Positions 42,071 to 50,233 of a stretch of 64,000 bases of DNA are shown here, piece by piece. Under the pieces are notes generated by a model. It saw nothing but the letters and a program-made list of their open reading frames with translations, did no database searches and was not told the origin of the DNA. The position numbers were made by a program, and so were the translations under genes. Position 1 is the first letter of the stretch. Each line of letters opens with the position of its first letter. Origin of the DNA: Deefgea tanakiae (GTDB lineage: Bacteria; Pseudomonadota; Gammaproteobacteria; Burkholderiales; Chitinibacteraceae); contig NZ_CP081150.1 of assembly GCF_019665765.1 (NCBI RefSeq), forward strand, positions 1,240,001 to 1,304,000, given 5' to 3'.

Positions 42071-42401
42071 GCAATAGTGACTGGGCAAATAGGCTGTAGT
42101 GTTAAGTCTCACTTAGCTGTATCTACTTCGCGGGTGCTGGTGTGCCAAGTTGTTTGGATCGATGTACGCACTTATACAGATAGGTATTTGATGGTCACAC
42201 AATATTGGGTCTGCGCGTAATGGAAATCGCTTTTCTACCTAGCTTGGTAGTGGTTTGTTTTATTTCTTGGGTGCGGGTTTGCTCATTTTAGTATTAATAG
42301 CATTGCTACAACAGTGAAGTTCCCCCATTCTTACGATTTGCACTTGAGCTTGGCTAGAAATAGTCGATATTTAATGACGACATTAAACAACAAGGCCATT
42401 C
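42071..42401. other. Gap between polymerase gene and receiver-TPR gene
   Basis: About 330 bases with no gene. It contains the possible sigma-54 promoter noted separately. No terminator hairpin with T-run follows the polymerase gene. The ribosome site of the receiver-TPR gene is weak (AACAAGGCC). Confidence 0.4.
42267..42284 (+). promoter_or_regulatory. Possible sigma-54 promoter of the receiver-TPR gene
   Basis: TTGGGTGCGGGTTTGCTC carries GG at 42269-42270 and GC at 42281-42282 with exactly 10 bases between, and TTTGC at the -12 end, as in sigma-54 promoters (TGGCAC-N5-TTGCW). The -24 end has GGGTG instead of GGCAC, so it is only a partial match. It would start transcription about 110 bases before ATG 42402. 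Confidence 0.35.
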
Positions 42402-44021
42402 ATGGCAGAAGAATTATCACAAGCACACGTACTGATCGCTGATGACGCCCCAACCGTCAGGCAATCTTTACGGATGACCTTAGCGCAATGCGGGATCAAC
42501 CGTGTTGATGCAGCTAGCAGCATTGGCGAAACTCGTCGTCGTTTACGCAATGCGCAGTACGACGTGGTTTTGTGCGACTATCATTTTGGCGAAGGCATGA
42601 ACGGGCAAGAGCTTCTAGAGGAGCTTCGGCAAAGTGGAGAGTTGCCGCTTTACACCATCTGGATCATGATTACCGCCGAAGCTGCATACGAAAAAGTCGT
42701 AGCAGTCGCTGAAATTGGCCCTGATGATTATCTAATTAAACCTTTTACCAGTGCACTTTTAACTCAACGACTCACGCTAGCCTGGAGGCGAAAGCGTTTT
42801 CTAAAGCCTATCTACGACAAAATCAATGAGGACGATATCCAGGGTGCAATTGCAGAAGCCCGAGCTTTAATTCCAAAGGCCGAAGGCTTTCGCGGCGATT
42901 TGATGCGTTTACTCAGTAGTCTCTTGCTTGAAGCGGGGCAGCTAGAACAAGCAAGAATGTTATTTGAAGAAATACTCTCCCAACGTATGATCCCCTGGGC
43001 CAAGCTAGGAATGGCTAAGGCGCTGATACGTCTAGGTAAAAAAAACCAAGCCGAAAGCACGCTACAAGCGGCAATTGTAGAACACGCCCAGTATGTGGAT
43101 GCCTACGAAGAACTCGCCTCGATGTATATGGCTGACGGTAGGCTTGATCAGGCGATGGCAGTGTTTGAAAAGTGCCTCGCAATGACTCCCAATAATGTGA
43201 GCCGCTTACAAAAAGCAGGCAATCTGGCCAATATGCTTGGCGACTCAGCCAAAGCAAAATCCTTGTTGGAGCAAGCCGTTAAATGCGGTGGCAACTCCTC
43301 TGCGCTTAGTGCCGATACGGTGCTGCAACTTGCGCTTGCTGCCCGAAGAGAGAACAACTCATCAGACTCTGAAAAGTATCTTCGCTTAGTTAAGGACATT
43401 GCCCGTAAAGACGGCACCATAAAAAATAAAGTAATTGATTTAATTGCATCAGCCATTTACGAAGGAAAGCCTCAATTACTCAACGAAATTGAGGTCTATT
43501 TTAGTCATGCCGAAATGACCCAAGAAATGGCGACTAGTTTTATTATGGCCGCAGATTTAGTCTGCCCAGCCACTGTAGAGGGTGAAGAGCCCAGCGGCGA
43601 AGCAGCACCCTATAAATGGCTGAAGCATATCGCGCAGCGCTTTATTACTACGCGCCATGTTTCAGGTTTGTTGGAGAGTGCGGCGACTATGCGCCCAACT
43701 TGGAGGGACTATATTCAGCAGGTTGGGCAAGAGATTAGCGATTTAAACAACACTGGTGTTCAGTGCATGCTTAAGTCCGAGTTCATAGAGGCAATTGATA
43801 TACTGCTACCCAATGCACAAAGTACTTGCAATAACCGTTTGATGCTCTCCGCTAGTCACGCAATTGTGAAATACATTAAGGCGTCGGACTCAATCGAAAG
43901 CAAGGAACGAAACGCGTTAATTACTATTGCTAGTGGTTTTATCGACCGACTCAATGGCATGATTGATGCAGGTACTCATCACAGTCTTAGTCAAGACTTG
44001 CAACAGCTGTTTAAGTCCTGA
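42402..44021 (+). CDS. Response regulator with TPR-repeat output
   Basis: 539 residues. Receiver domain at 1-130: LIADDAPTVRQS, phospho-acceptor Asp in VVLCDYHFGEG, Lys in LIKPFTS. From about 150 to 350 are TPR-type helical repeats (LLLEAGQLEQARMLFEEIL, LGKKNQAESTLQAAI, MADGRLDQAMAVFEKCLAMT, LGDSAKAKSLLEQAV), and about 350-539 is helical with no recognised domain. No DNA-binding or catalytic domain is present, so it probably acts by protein contacts, as in other CheY-TPR proteins. It follows the polysaccharide locus but has its own promoter region. A link to the phosphorelay there is possible, not shown. Confidence 0.85.
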   Translation: MAEELSQAHVLIADDAPTVRQSLRMTLAQCGINRVDAASSIGETRRRLRNAQYDVVLCDYHFGEGMNGQELLEELRQSGELPLYTIWIMITAEAAYEKVVAVAEIGPDDYLIKPFTSALLTQRLTLAWRRKRFLKPIYDKINEDDIQGAIAEARALIPKAEGFRGDLMRLLSSLLLEAGQLEQARMLFEEILSQRMIPWAKLGMAKALIRLGKKNQAESTLQAAIVEHAQYVDAYEELASMYMADGRLDQAMAVFEKCLAMTPNNVSRLQKAGNLANMLGDSAKAKSLLEQAVKCGGNSSALSADTVLQLALAARRENNSSDSEKYLRLVKDIARKDGTIKNKVIDLIASAIYEGKPQLLNEIEVYFSHAEMTQEMATSFIMAADLVCPATVEGEEPSGEAAPYKWLKHIAQRFITTRHVSGLLESAATMRPTWRDYIQQVGQEISDLNNTGVQCMLKSEFIEAIDILLPNAQSTCNNRLMLSASHAIVKYIKASDSIESKERNALITIASGFIDRLNGMIDAGTHHSLSQDLQQLFKS

Positions 44022-44362
44022 ACCACTGACGGTAGTGCGCCGTCTAGTCTCGCTAAATAGCGCATCAAACCAAAAGCAAGGCCACCAATTAACAAAGTTG
44101 ACACGCGGTGTTTAAATTTGGGCTGTCTGATTATTTGCACAATTTCTCGTTAAGAACGGTGGCCGAGCCTGTATCTCATTGCGGTCTAACGCTGTTTTTT
44201 GTGATCCGGTAGTTCTGTTTTCTCTTGCCATTCAATATGTGCTTGTTGCGTGCGTGGTGATTTTGCATGCCTTAATTCGCAAGGCGCAGTGGGGTAATTC
44301 CTTGTGGTGCAATAAAGCCTCTATGGTGGAGGTAAGTAAAAGAATTAAATATTTTTGGCAAC
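44022..44362. other. Gap before the tRNA-Leu pair
   Basis: About 340 bases. A 67-codon plus-strand frame (44179-44382) runs into the tRNA terminator and lacks a ribosome site, so I do not call it. Nothing else is recognised. Confidence 0.4.
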
Positions 44363-44397
44363 AAAAAACCCCAGCAACTTAACGTTGTATGGGGTTT
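44363..44397 (-). terminator. Terminator after the tRNA-Leu genes
   Basis: Read on the minus strand: AAACCCCA-TA-CAAC, loop, GTTG-C-TGGGGTTT, followed by TTTG. It lies 20 bases past the second tRNA gene and would end the tRNA transcript. Confidence 0.8.
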
Positions 44398-44416
44398 ATG
44401 TCTGACTGAGTCAATT

Positions 44417-44503
44417 TGGTGCCCAAGAGAAGACTCGAACTTCCACACCCTTGCGGGCGCTAGGACCTGAACCTAGTGCGTCTACCAATTCCGCCACCTG
44501 GGC
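44417..44503 (-). tRNA. tRNA-Leu (anticodon CAG), copy 2
   Basis: 87 bases on the minus strand, CCA end encoded. It starts GCCCAGGTGGCGGAATTGGT, with a 7-base acceptor stem closed by CTTGGGC; the anticodon loop is TTCAGGT, so the anticodon is CAG. The long variable arm (CGCCCGCAAGGGTG) is the class II type of tRNA-Leu. Same sequence as the copy at 44534-44620; the two lie 30 bases apart and probably form one transcript. Confidence 0.95.
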
Positions 44504-44533
44504 AATTCTGCTACAGTCTAAAAGTTAAAGAGT

Positions 44534-44620
44534 TGGTGCCCAAGAGAAGACTCGAACTTCCACACCCTTGCGGGCGCTAGGACCTGAACCTAGTGCGTCT
44601 ACCAATTCCGCCACCTGGGC
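44534..44620 (-). tRNA. tRNA-Leu (anticodon CAG), copy 1
   Basis: 87 bases on the minus strand, identical to the copy at 44417-44503 over the whole length including the encoded CCA. It is the promoter-proximal member of the pair. It lies about 85 bases from the divergent rnr gene, so the two promoters share the gap 44621-44704. Confidence 0.95.
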
Positions 44621-44704
44621 TCTTTAACTGCGCTACAATGATACAGCGCCTTTAATGCGAGGGCGCAATAATATTCAAACCTCGATAGGGTGTCAATAAA
44701 AAAT

Positions 44705-47182
44705 ATGAAAAAAACGGTTGCTTTGGATCAATTTCAAAACGAGAAATCTCCAGCGAAGAAACCTGCTCGCGCTAAAAAAATGAAAGGCTTGCGTACGCAA
44801 GATCCACATTTGGCACGTGAACAACAACGATATGAAAACCCGCTGCCATCACGCGAATTTATTTTGCAAGTGATCGAGCAAAGCGGTGCGCCGATGACGG
44901 CGCATGATTTGGCCCAACAATTGGGTATTTTAGAGGTAGAAGATGTCGCATTTGAGCGTCGTCTGCAAGCAATGGGGCGTGAAGGCCAGTTACTGATTAA
45001 TCGAATTGGCGCGCTGTGCTTGCCAGAAAAAGTGGATTTAATTTCCGGAAAAATACAGGGGCACCCAGATGGATTTGGTTTTGTCATTCCTGATGATGGT
45101 AGTGCAGATTTGTTTCTGGGGCCAAAAGAGATGGACAAGGTCTTGCACGGTGATCGTGTGCTTGCCCGAAAAATTGGCCTTGACCGTCGCGGCCGCCCTG
45201 AAGGCGCGATTGCCGAAGTGCTTCAGCATGTGAATATCCGCTTAGTCGGTCGTTTGCACGCTCAGCGTGGTGTGTTTTTTGTAACTGCAGAAGACAAACG
45301 AATTAGTCGTGACATTCAAGTTGCTGCTGGTGATTGCGGCTCAGCTAAGCCAGGCCAAGTCGTGATGATTGAAATGTTGACTCAGCCAGCACGTTACACA
45401 CCGCCTGTGGCACGGGTGACTGAAGTACTGGGTAATTACGATGACCCAGGTATGGAAATTGAAATTGCACTGCGCAAACATAATTTGCCGCACGAGTTTT
45501 CGGCTGAAGCACAAAAGCTGGCCGAAAAAATGCCAAAAAAAGTCAGAAAATTAGACTGGAAACCGGAAAACGGCGTCGAGCGGGTTGATTTGCGCGACAT
45601 GCCTTTGGTGACGATTGATGGCGAAACAGCAAAAGACTTTGATGATGCTGTTTATGCTGAAAAAAGCGGTAAAGGTTGGCGTTTGGTGGTGGCGATTGCT
45701 GATGTGAGTCATTACGTACGCCCCGATGATGCGCTGGACTTGACGGCGATTGAGCGTGGTAATTCGATTTATTTCCCGCGCCGCGTTATCCCGATGTTGC
45801 CAGAGCAGATTTCGAATGGCTTGTGCTCACTGAATCCGGATGTCGAACGTCTATGCATGGTCTGCGATATGAAGGTGAGCGCCAAAGGCGCAATCAAGGG
45901 TTATAAATTTTATCCTGCGGTAATGCTATCCAAGGCGCGTTTTACCTATACCAAGGTATGGGATATTTTGCAAAATCCGAGTGGTGAATTGGCGCAAGAA
46001 TATGCCCCTCAAGTGAAGGATTTGCAGACCTTATATGCCTTATTTCAAACTTTTGCTGCTGCACGCGCTGAGCGTGGTGCCATTGACTTTGAAACGACTG
46101 AAACTGAAATGCGTTTTGACGATAAAGGCAAAATTAGCGAAATAGTTCCGGTTGTGCGTAATGATGCGCACAAATTGATCGAAGAATGCATGTTGGCGGC
46201 CAATGTTTGCGCCGCTGATATTTTGCTAAAAAAAGAGCACCAAGCTTTGTATCGCGTGCATGAAGGTCCAACGCCAGAGAAGTTGAAAAATCTACGTGAA
46301 TATCTGAAAACGGTAGGTTTGAGCTTGGGTGGTGAAGAAGATCCAACTGCAAGTGACTACGCCAAATTACTCAACTCGTTCAAAGACCGTTTGGATGCGC
46401 CGTTGTTGCAAACCATGTTGCTACGCAGCTTGTCGCAAGCGGTGTATAGCCCGGATAATGCTGGTCATTTTGGTTTGAGCTACGAGGCTTACGCGCATTT
46501 TACGTCGCCAATTCGTCGTTATCCTGATTTGCTGGTGCATCGCTCGATTAAAGCGATTTTGGCGGGTAAAAAATACAAGCCAGCCACTAAGTGGGAGGCC
46601 TTGGGCGTGCAATGCTCAATGACGGAGCGCCGTGCCGATGAGGCAAGTCGTGACGTGCAAAACTGGCTCAAATGCTACTTTATGCAAGATAAAGTGGGTG
46701 AGGAGTTTGAAGGTTCTGTTTCTGCAGTAACTGGCTTTGGAATGTTTGTATTGCTCGACAAGGTCTTTGTTGAGGGTTTGGTGCATGTTTCAGAGTTGGG
46801 AACGGATTACTTCCATTATGACGAGAAACGCCGCGAGCTGAAGGGTGAGCATAGCGGCAAAGTGTATCGCTTGACTGACCGCGTCAAAGTCAAAGTCGCT
46901 CGCGTTGATTTAGAAACGAGCAAAATTGATTTTGTATTGGTGCTTGATCCAAAAGATGCACAGTTGGTAGGCAAGCCGATGTCAGCAAGAGGAGCAGCAA
47001 ATCGAAGTCAACGCCAGGGTGCAAAACCCGCGGGTCGTGGCGCTGTAAGTGGCGGAGCCAGAACGCCAAGTGGTTCGCGCGCAAAAACAGGCGTCAAAAC
47101 GGGGGCTGAAGGTGCTCGCGCGACGACTGTTGAACCAAGCAAGCCTACGGGTAAGCCGTCAGGTCGACGTCGTCGCCGCTAA
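44705..47182 (+). CDS. rnr: Ribonuclease R
   Basis: About 825 residues from ATG 44705; a GTG at 44690 is the alternative, and neither has a clear ribosome site (AGGGTG is near). RNase R degrades structured RNA 3' to 5'. Domains: winged helix (about 45-110, REFILQVIEQSGAPMTAHDLA), cold-shock-like domains (about 120-280), the RNB catalytic core with IDGETAKDFDDAVYAE (metal-binding Asp residues), YFPRRVIPMLPEQISNGLCS and FTSPIRRYPDLLVHR, then S1 (about 690-770) with a Gly/Arg/Lys-rich tail. All catalytic residues are in place and the length is usual. A perfect hairpin follows. Confidence 0.95.
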   Translation: MKKTVALDQFQNEKSPAKKPARAKKMKGLRTQDPHLAREQQRYENPLPSREFILQVIEQSGAPMTAHDLAQQLGILEVEDVAFERRLQAMGREGQLLINRIGALCLPEKVDLISGKIQGHPDGFGFVIPDDGSADLFLGPKEMDKVLHGDRVLARKIGLDRRGRPEGAIAEVLQHVNIRLVGRLHAQRGVFFVTAEDKRISRDIQVAAGDCGSAKPGQVVMIEMLTQPARYTPPVARVTEVLGNYDDPGMEIEIALRKHNLPHEFSAEAQKLAEKMPKKVRKLDWKPENGVERVDLRDMPLVTIDGETAKDFDDAVYAEKSGKGWRLVVAIADVSHYVRPDDALDLTAIERGNSIYFPRRVIPMLPEQISNGLCSLNPDVERLCMVCDMKVSAKGAIKGYKFYPAVMLSKARFTYTKVWDILQNPSGELAQEYAPQVKDLQTLYALFQTFAAARAERGAIDFETTETEMRFDDKGKISEIVPVVRNDAHKLIEECMLAANVCAADILLKKEHQALYRVHEGPTPEKLKNLREYLKTVGLSLGGEEDPTASDYAKLLNSFKDRLDAPLLQTMLLRSLSQAVYSPDNAGHFGLSYEAYAHFTSPIRRYPDLLVHRSIKAILAGKKYKPATKWEALGVQCSMTERRADEASRDVQNWLKCYFMQDKVGEEFEGSVSAVTGFGMFVLLDKVFVEGLVHVSELGTDYFHYDEKRRELKGEHSGKVYRLTDRVKVKVARVDLETSKIDFVLVLDPKDAQLVGKPMSARGAANRSQRQGAKPAGRGAVSGGARTPSGSRAKTGVKTGAEGARATTVEPSKPTGKPSGRRRRR

Positions 47183-47188
47183 AAGTGG

Positions 47189-47240
47189 AATCAATATCGC
47201 GCTATAAGATGCGCGATATTGATTATGCGGTTATTTTTTT
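47189..47240. terminator. Perfect 14-base hairpin between convergent genes
   Basis: AATCAATATCGCGC (47189-47202) pairs perfectly with GCGCGATATTGATT (47211-47224) around an 8-base loop, just after the rnr stop, with a T-run 8 bases further. On the minus strand it covers the stop codon of the 47223 gene. It should end rnr and may also affect the convergent gene. Confidence 0.75.
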
Positions 47241-47573
47241 TAAAAGCTGTAATTGCGTGTAATTGGGTGTTTGCAATTGAATTTGATGGCGAAATAAACT
47301 GATGTGACCAATTAGTGCGTTGTCAATAATTTTCCCATGTAAATCAAGGGTGTTTTTATTGCTGATTGCGCCGTCGTATTCAAATACTTCAAGCATAAAG
47401 CGTGCTTCACTACCGGGCTTTAGTGCTGTGGCTGATAACATAATGAGCGTTTCAGAATTGGCTTCAATGATTTTGCCTTCGATCGCTTCAATGTGGTGCT
47501 TTGGTATAATTGCCGCACGCCAACGAACGAATTTGCGCTTAGAATTGTCGTGATTGAATGAATCTTGCGACAT
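47223..47573 (-). CDS. Small PilZ-like protein, degenerate
   Basis: 116 residues. Near the N-terminus KRKFVRWRAAI has the R-x-x-x-R of PilZ domains, and the remaining 90 residues alternate like PilZ beta strands (IEGKIIEANSETLIMLSA, GSEARFMLEVFEYDG, ISLFRHQIQLQ). The second motif D-x-S-x-x-G is missing; the corresponding place reads EANSETL. So c-di-GMP binding is doubtful, and the protein may be a PilZ-fold relative with another role. Its stop codon lies inside the rnr terminator hairpin. No operon partner. Confidence 0.5.
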   Translation of the reverse strand: MSQDSFNHDNSKRKFVRWRAAIIPKHHIEAIEGKIIEANSETLIMLSATALKPGSEARFMLEVFEYDGAISNKNTLDLHGKIIDNALIGHISLFRHQIQLQTPNYTQLQLLKKITA

Positions 47574-47690
47574 GATTTTTATTAATGCCGATGGTATATC
47601 GACTTCTGTAATTTGAATGCTTTATTTTAAAGGTAATTTAAATATGATGTTGGTAAATAGTTTGGCTTGAGTTTTATTTTTGGAGTTTTT

Positions 47691-48050
47691 ATGTTTATTG
47701 TTGATCGCTCTGCGGCAATTATTCGGCCAAAAGCTGATTTTTTAAATTGGCTTAATCAGTTGCCGGGTAATGACGTTATTCTCACCTTGGATGAAATCCG
47801 TGCTGATTGTACGGTGCTGATGGTGCCTGAGGCAGCCGAGCCTGAAGATGCGATTGCATACATCGATGAAATTTCTGAAAAGATTTTTTCGATGGAGTTG
47901 GCTTCTTGGGTGGCCGATGATGCCTTGTGGCCGCAAAAGCGCAATTTGAAAATGTTCTGGGATTGGTTTGATGTTGAAATACATCTTGGCGTGATGGACG
48001 CAGTATCGGATGAAATTCACAACACGCCGACCGATCACGGCTACCATTAA
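47691..48050 (+). CDS. Conserved hypothetical protein, acidic
   Basis: 119 residues from ATG 47691, with GGAG 8 bases before it; an earlier in-frame start at 47667 has none. The protein is acidic (LTLDEIRADCTVLMVPEAAE, EDAIAYIDEISEKIF) with many aromatic residues toward the end (WPQKRNLKMFWDWFD). No signal peptide or membrane segment. I recall no named domain, but proteins of this size with a start like MFIVDRSAAIIRPKADFLNWL are found near rnr in related betaproteobacteria, as far as I remember. It may be cytoplasmic. Function is unknown. Confidence 0.7.
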   Translation: MFIVDRSAAIIRPKADFLNWLNQLPGNDVILTLDEIRADCTVLMVPEAAEPEDAIAYIDEISEKIFSMELASWVADDALWPQKRNLKMFWDWFDVEIHLGVMDAVSDEIHNTPTDHGYH

Positions 48051-48161
48051 TTTTATCCTTTAGGCTAGGGTAAATAGTTTGCTGGTTGGCGTGCTGGCTT
48101 CATCGTACATTTGCGCCTTTAATGATGTTGTCAAGTGACAAACAGGAATGGGGTTTCAGAA

Positions 48162-48869
48162 ATGCGTCATTTTTTAGTTTTAGCAACCTTGTTGACCAGT
48201 GCGGCGTGGGCTGCAGACGTTGCGCCGCCTCGCAACGTGGTTAATTTTGAGGCGCAAGCGACTCGCGAAGTAGCGAACGACTTGGCTTTGGCGACTTTGT
48301 TTGTTGAGTTGAGTGATAACGATCCTGCACGCTTAGCTGAAAAAATCAATGTGGCTTTGGCCGGTGCTTTGAAGCAACTTAAGCAATACCCAACGGTGCA
48401 GTCGGGTGGAACGAGTTTCTCAACTTTCCCTTTGTATACACCTAAAAGTAATAAGCAAGAGGGCTGGCGCAGCCGGGGTGAGTTGCGCGTTTCATCAAAA
48501 GACTTTGCTGCAATCTCTAAGCTGATTGGTGAGCTGCAGAAACCGTCTGTGTCTAGCGCGGCTATGCAATTGGCTGAGGTGAGATATGCTGTTTCAGATG
48601 AGTTACGCAGCAAAGCTGAAGAAGGTTTGATCGAAGAAGGGATCGCGCAGTTTAAGCGTCGGGCGGCTGTGATTCAAAAGAGCATGTCGGCCAGTGACTG
48701 GAAAATGATGAGTATGAATGTGAATACATCATCTTTTCGTCCAGAAATGCGCTCCATGATGATGAAAAATGCTGTCATGATGGATTCGGGTTCAGCGCCG
48801 GCGCCGATTGAGGGCGGTGAAAGTCGCCTGCAGGTGAATGTGAATGGCAGTATTCAGTTGGCTGATTGA
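48162..48869 (+). CDS. SIMPL-domain (DUF541) periplasmic protein
   Basis: 235 residues from ATG 48162. Signal peptide of about 20 residues (LVLATLLTSAAWAAD). The mature part fits SIMPL/DUF541 proteins: NFEAQATREVANDLA, the pairing of even-spaced beta strands, SGGTSFSTFPLYTP and GWRSRGELRVSSKDFAAIS. Related proteins (BP26/OMP28, YggE) form periplasmic channel-like oligomers or protect against oxidative stress. A Met/Ser-rich segment (MSMNVNTSSFRPEMRSMMM) is notable. The stop overlaps the next start by one base, so the YgfX-like gene is coupled. Confidence 0.8.
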   Translation: MRHFLVLATLLTSAAWAADVAPPRNVVNFEAQATREVANDLALATLFVELSDNDPARLAEKINVALAGALKQLKQYPTVQSGGTSFSTFPLYTPKSNKQEGWRSRGELRVSSKDFAAISKLIGELQKPSVSSAAMQLAEVRYAVSDELRSKAEEGLIEEGIAQFKRRAAVIQKSMSASDWKMMSMNVNTSSFRPEMRSMMMKNAVMMDSGSAPAPIEGGESRLQVNVNGSIQLAD

Positions 48870-49294
48870 TGTTGCCGCCGTCATTAACAATTAACCCCGC
48901 GTCTTTATGGCGTCGGGGTTTTTTGTTGTTTGTTTTTTTATTGGCAGTATTTGCATGTATTGTCATGCAAGCATTGATTGGATTTGCTTTGCTGCCAATA
49001 CTGGCGATTTCGTTTGTTATGTATTGGCGAAGCGGTGAGCGAGTCTGTGTTTTGCGGATGCAAGATTCGGGCGAAGTTGAGGTGCATGACCATCAAGGGC
49101 GTGTCGAGTTGATGGTCTTGCTGCCCAGTAGTGTTGTCACGGATGTGTTGATTGTGTTGCATTTGAAGAGCCAGCAAAAAAAGCTCGCCGTCGTATTGTG
49201 GCCTGATAGTGCTTCATCTGAGGTGTTGCGGCAGTGGCGAGTTTGCTTGCGTTGGGCTTGGCAAAATAGCAAGCGAGGTGATGATGTTGGCTAA
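48869..49294 (+). CDS. YgfX-like inner-membrane protein
   Basis: 141 residues from ATG 48869. Two close hydrophobic segments (about 18-50, FLLFVFLLAVFACIVMQALI) are followed by a cytoplasmic part with VLWPDSASSEVLRQWRVCLRW, which matches the L-P-D-S...L-R-x-x-R-V pattern of YgfX proteins. E. coli YgfX (CptA) is a membrane toxin that affects FtsZ and MreB and pairs with YgfY/SdhE; no sdhE is adjacent here. So the family call is moderate, and the toxin role does not follow from it. The stop overlaps the convergent acetyltransferase stop. Confidence 0.55.
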   Translation: MLPPSLTINPASLWRRGFLLFVFLLAVFACIVMQALIGFALLPILAISFVMYWRSGERVCVLRMQDSGEVEVHDHQGRVELMVLLPSSVVTDVLIVLHLKSQQKKLAVVLWPDSASSEVLRQWRVCLRWAWQNSKRGDDVG

Positions 49295-49779
49295 AGTACC
49301 CGATGCATGCACACGGCGTCATCGCCATAACCTTCAACTCGTGGGAATGCCTTTGCAGCAAAGTGATGTTTTTGCCAAAAGCTTTCCGCGCCTTGGACGG
49401 CGACCAGCATAACACGGTCAAGCTGAGCTTGTTTAGCCCAGCTGATTGCGTGTTCAATCAGTTGTTCTGCGAGTTGTTTGCCCCTGCCTGCGGGTAAGAT
49501 CGCCAAGTCATGAATATAAAAACGATCGGGCTGGGCAGGTAATTGGGTGAGTTTTTTGCCGAGTTGCGGTGGTGTGTCGTGTCGCCATGGGTGGCAAAAT
49601 AAATAACCCATTACTTCGCCTTGAGTTTCAATCAGCCATGAGGTGTTGGGTGCTAGCGCTTGTTTGCAAAGCAAGGTTTCCGCGGATTCGATAAAATCTG
49701 CGGGGTAGCATGCCGCTTGAATGTCGAGGATGGCTTGAATATCGCTGGTCGTTTGGTGGCGGATTGTGCTTGATTTCAT
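49291..49779 (-). CDS. GNAT-family N-acetyltransferase
   Basis: 162 residues. IRHQTTSDIQAILDIQAACY opens the GNAT fold, VMGYLFCHPW is the central strand, YIHDLAILPAGRGKQLAEQL is the acetyl-CoA-binding Q/R-x-x-G-x-G/A motif, and ISWAKQAQLDRVMLVAVQGA with ESFWQKHHF the last part. The substrate is unknown; the sequence resembles small-molecule or diamine-type acetyltransferases more than ribosomal RimI. The gene is single, overlapping the convergent YgfX-like gene by 4 bases. Confidence 0.85.
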   Translation of the reverse strand: MKSSTIRHQTTSDIQAILDIQAACYPADFIESAETLLCKQALAPNTSWLIETQGEVMGYLFCHPWRHDTPPQLGKKLTQLPAQPDRFYIHDLAILPAGRGKQLAEQLIEHAISWAKQAQLDRVMLVAVQGAESFWQKHHFAAKAFPRVEGYGDDAVCMHRVL

Positions 49780-49795
49780 GTAGAGAAAAATAGTT

Positions 49796-50125
49796 ATGAA
49801 AAATGAATGTTTAAGTTGTGGTGCTTGCTGTGCTGCTTTTCGGGTGTCGTTTGATCGCTCTGAAATGTGTAGCGAGGGCGGTAAGGTGCCTGATGGCTTG
49901 GCGGATTATGAAACTCAGCAGACCATGCGCTTGCGTGGTACTGATTATGCCCAGCCGCGCTGTATTGCGCTAGTTGGGGTGGTTGGTCAGCAGGTTTCTT
50001 GTGGGATTTACGCGGAGCGACCGTCTCCGTGCCAAGAGTTTGCGCCGATGTCATCGGTAGGTGTCTTTATCGATGCTTGTAATCGAGCGCGTGCTCGGCA
50101 TGGTTTGCCTGCGTTGCCTATATAG
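49796..50125 (+). CDS. YkgJ-family cysteine-cluster protein
   Basis: 109 residues. Cys residues are arranged as CLSCGACC near the start, then C at about residues 61, 74 (VSCGIY) and 84 (RPSPCQEF), the YkgJ/zinc- or iron-chelating cluster (CxxCGxCC...C...C). These proteins are thought to bind Zn or Fe-S; function is not established. The gene begins 17 bases from the divergent GNAT gene, so its promoter is inside that gene or in the short gap. A terminator-like hairpin beyond it belongs to the convergent helicase. Confidence 0.85.
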   Translation: MKNECLSCGACCAAFRVSFDRSEMCSEGGKVPDGLADYETQQTMRLRGTDYAQPRCIALVGVVGQQVSCGIYAERPSPCQEFAPMSSVGVFIDACNRARARHGLPALPI

Positions 50126-50189
50126 TAGGGTATTGCCAGCCAGCCATTTACTTTAAATATCTGCATTTAAATACCTAGTAAAAAATAAA

Positions 50190-50212
50190 GGCAGCCTAGG
50201 CTGCCCTTATTT
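50190..50212 (-). terminator. Terminator of the DEAD-box helicase gene
   Basis: GGCAGCC (50190-50196) pairs with GGCTGCC (50199-50205); read on the minus strand it is followed by TTTATTTTTT. It lies 22 bases beyond the helicase stop codon. Confidence 0.8.
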
Positions 50213-50233
50213 TATCTAATCACGAGTTGGTGA

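Noticed and set aside
44179-44382. 67-codon frame upstream of the tRNA terminator
   Set aside because: It runs through the terminator hairpin and lacks a ribosome site.
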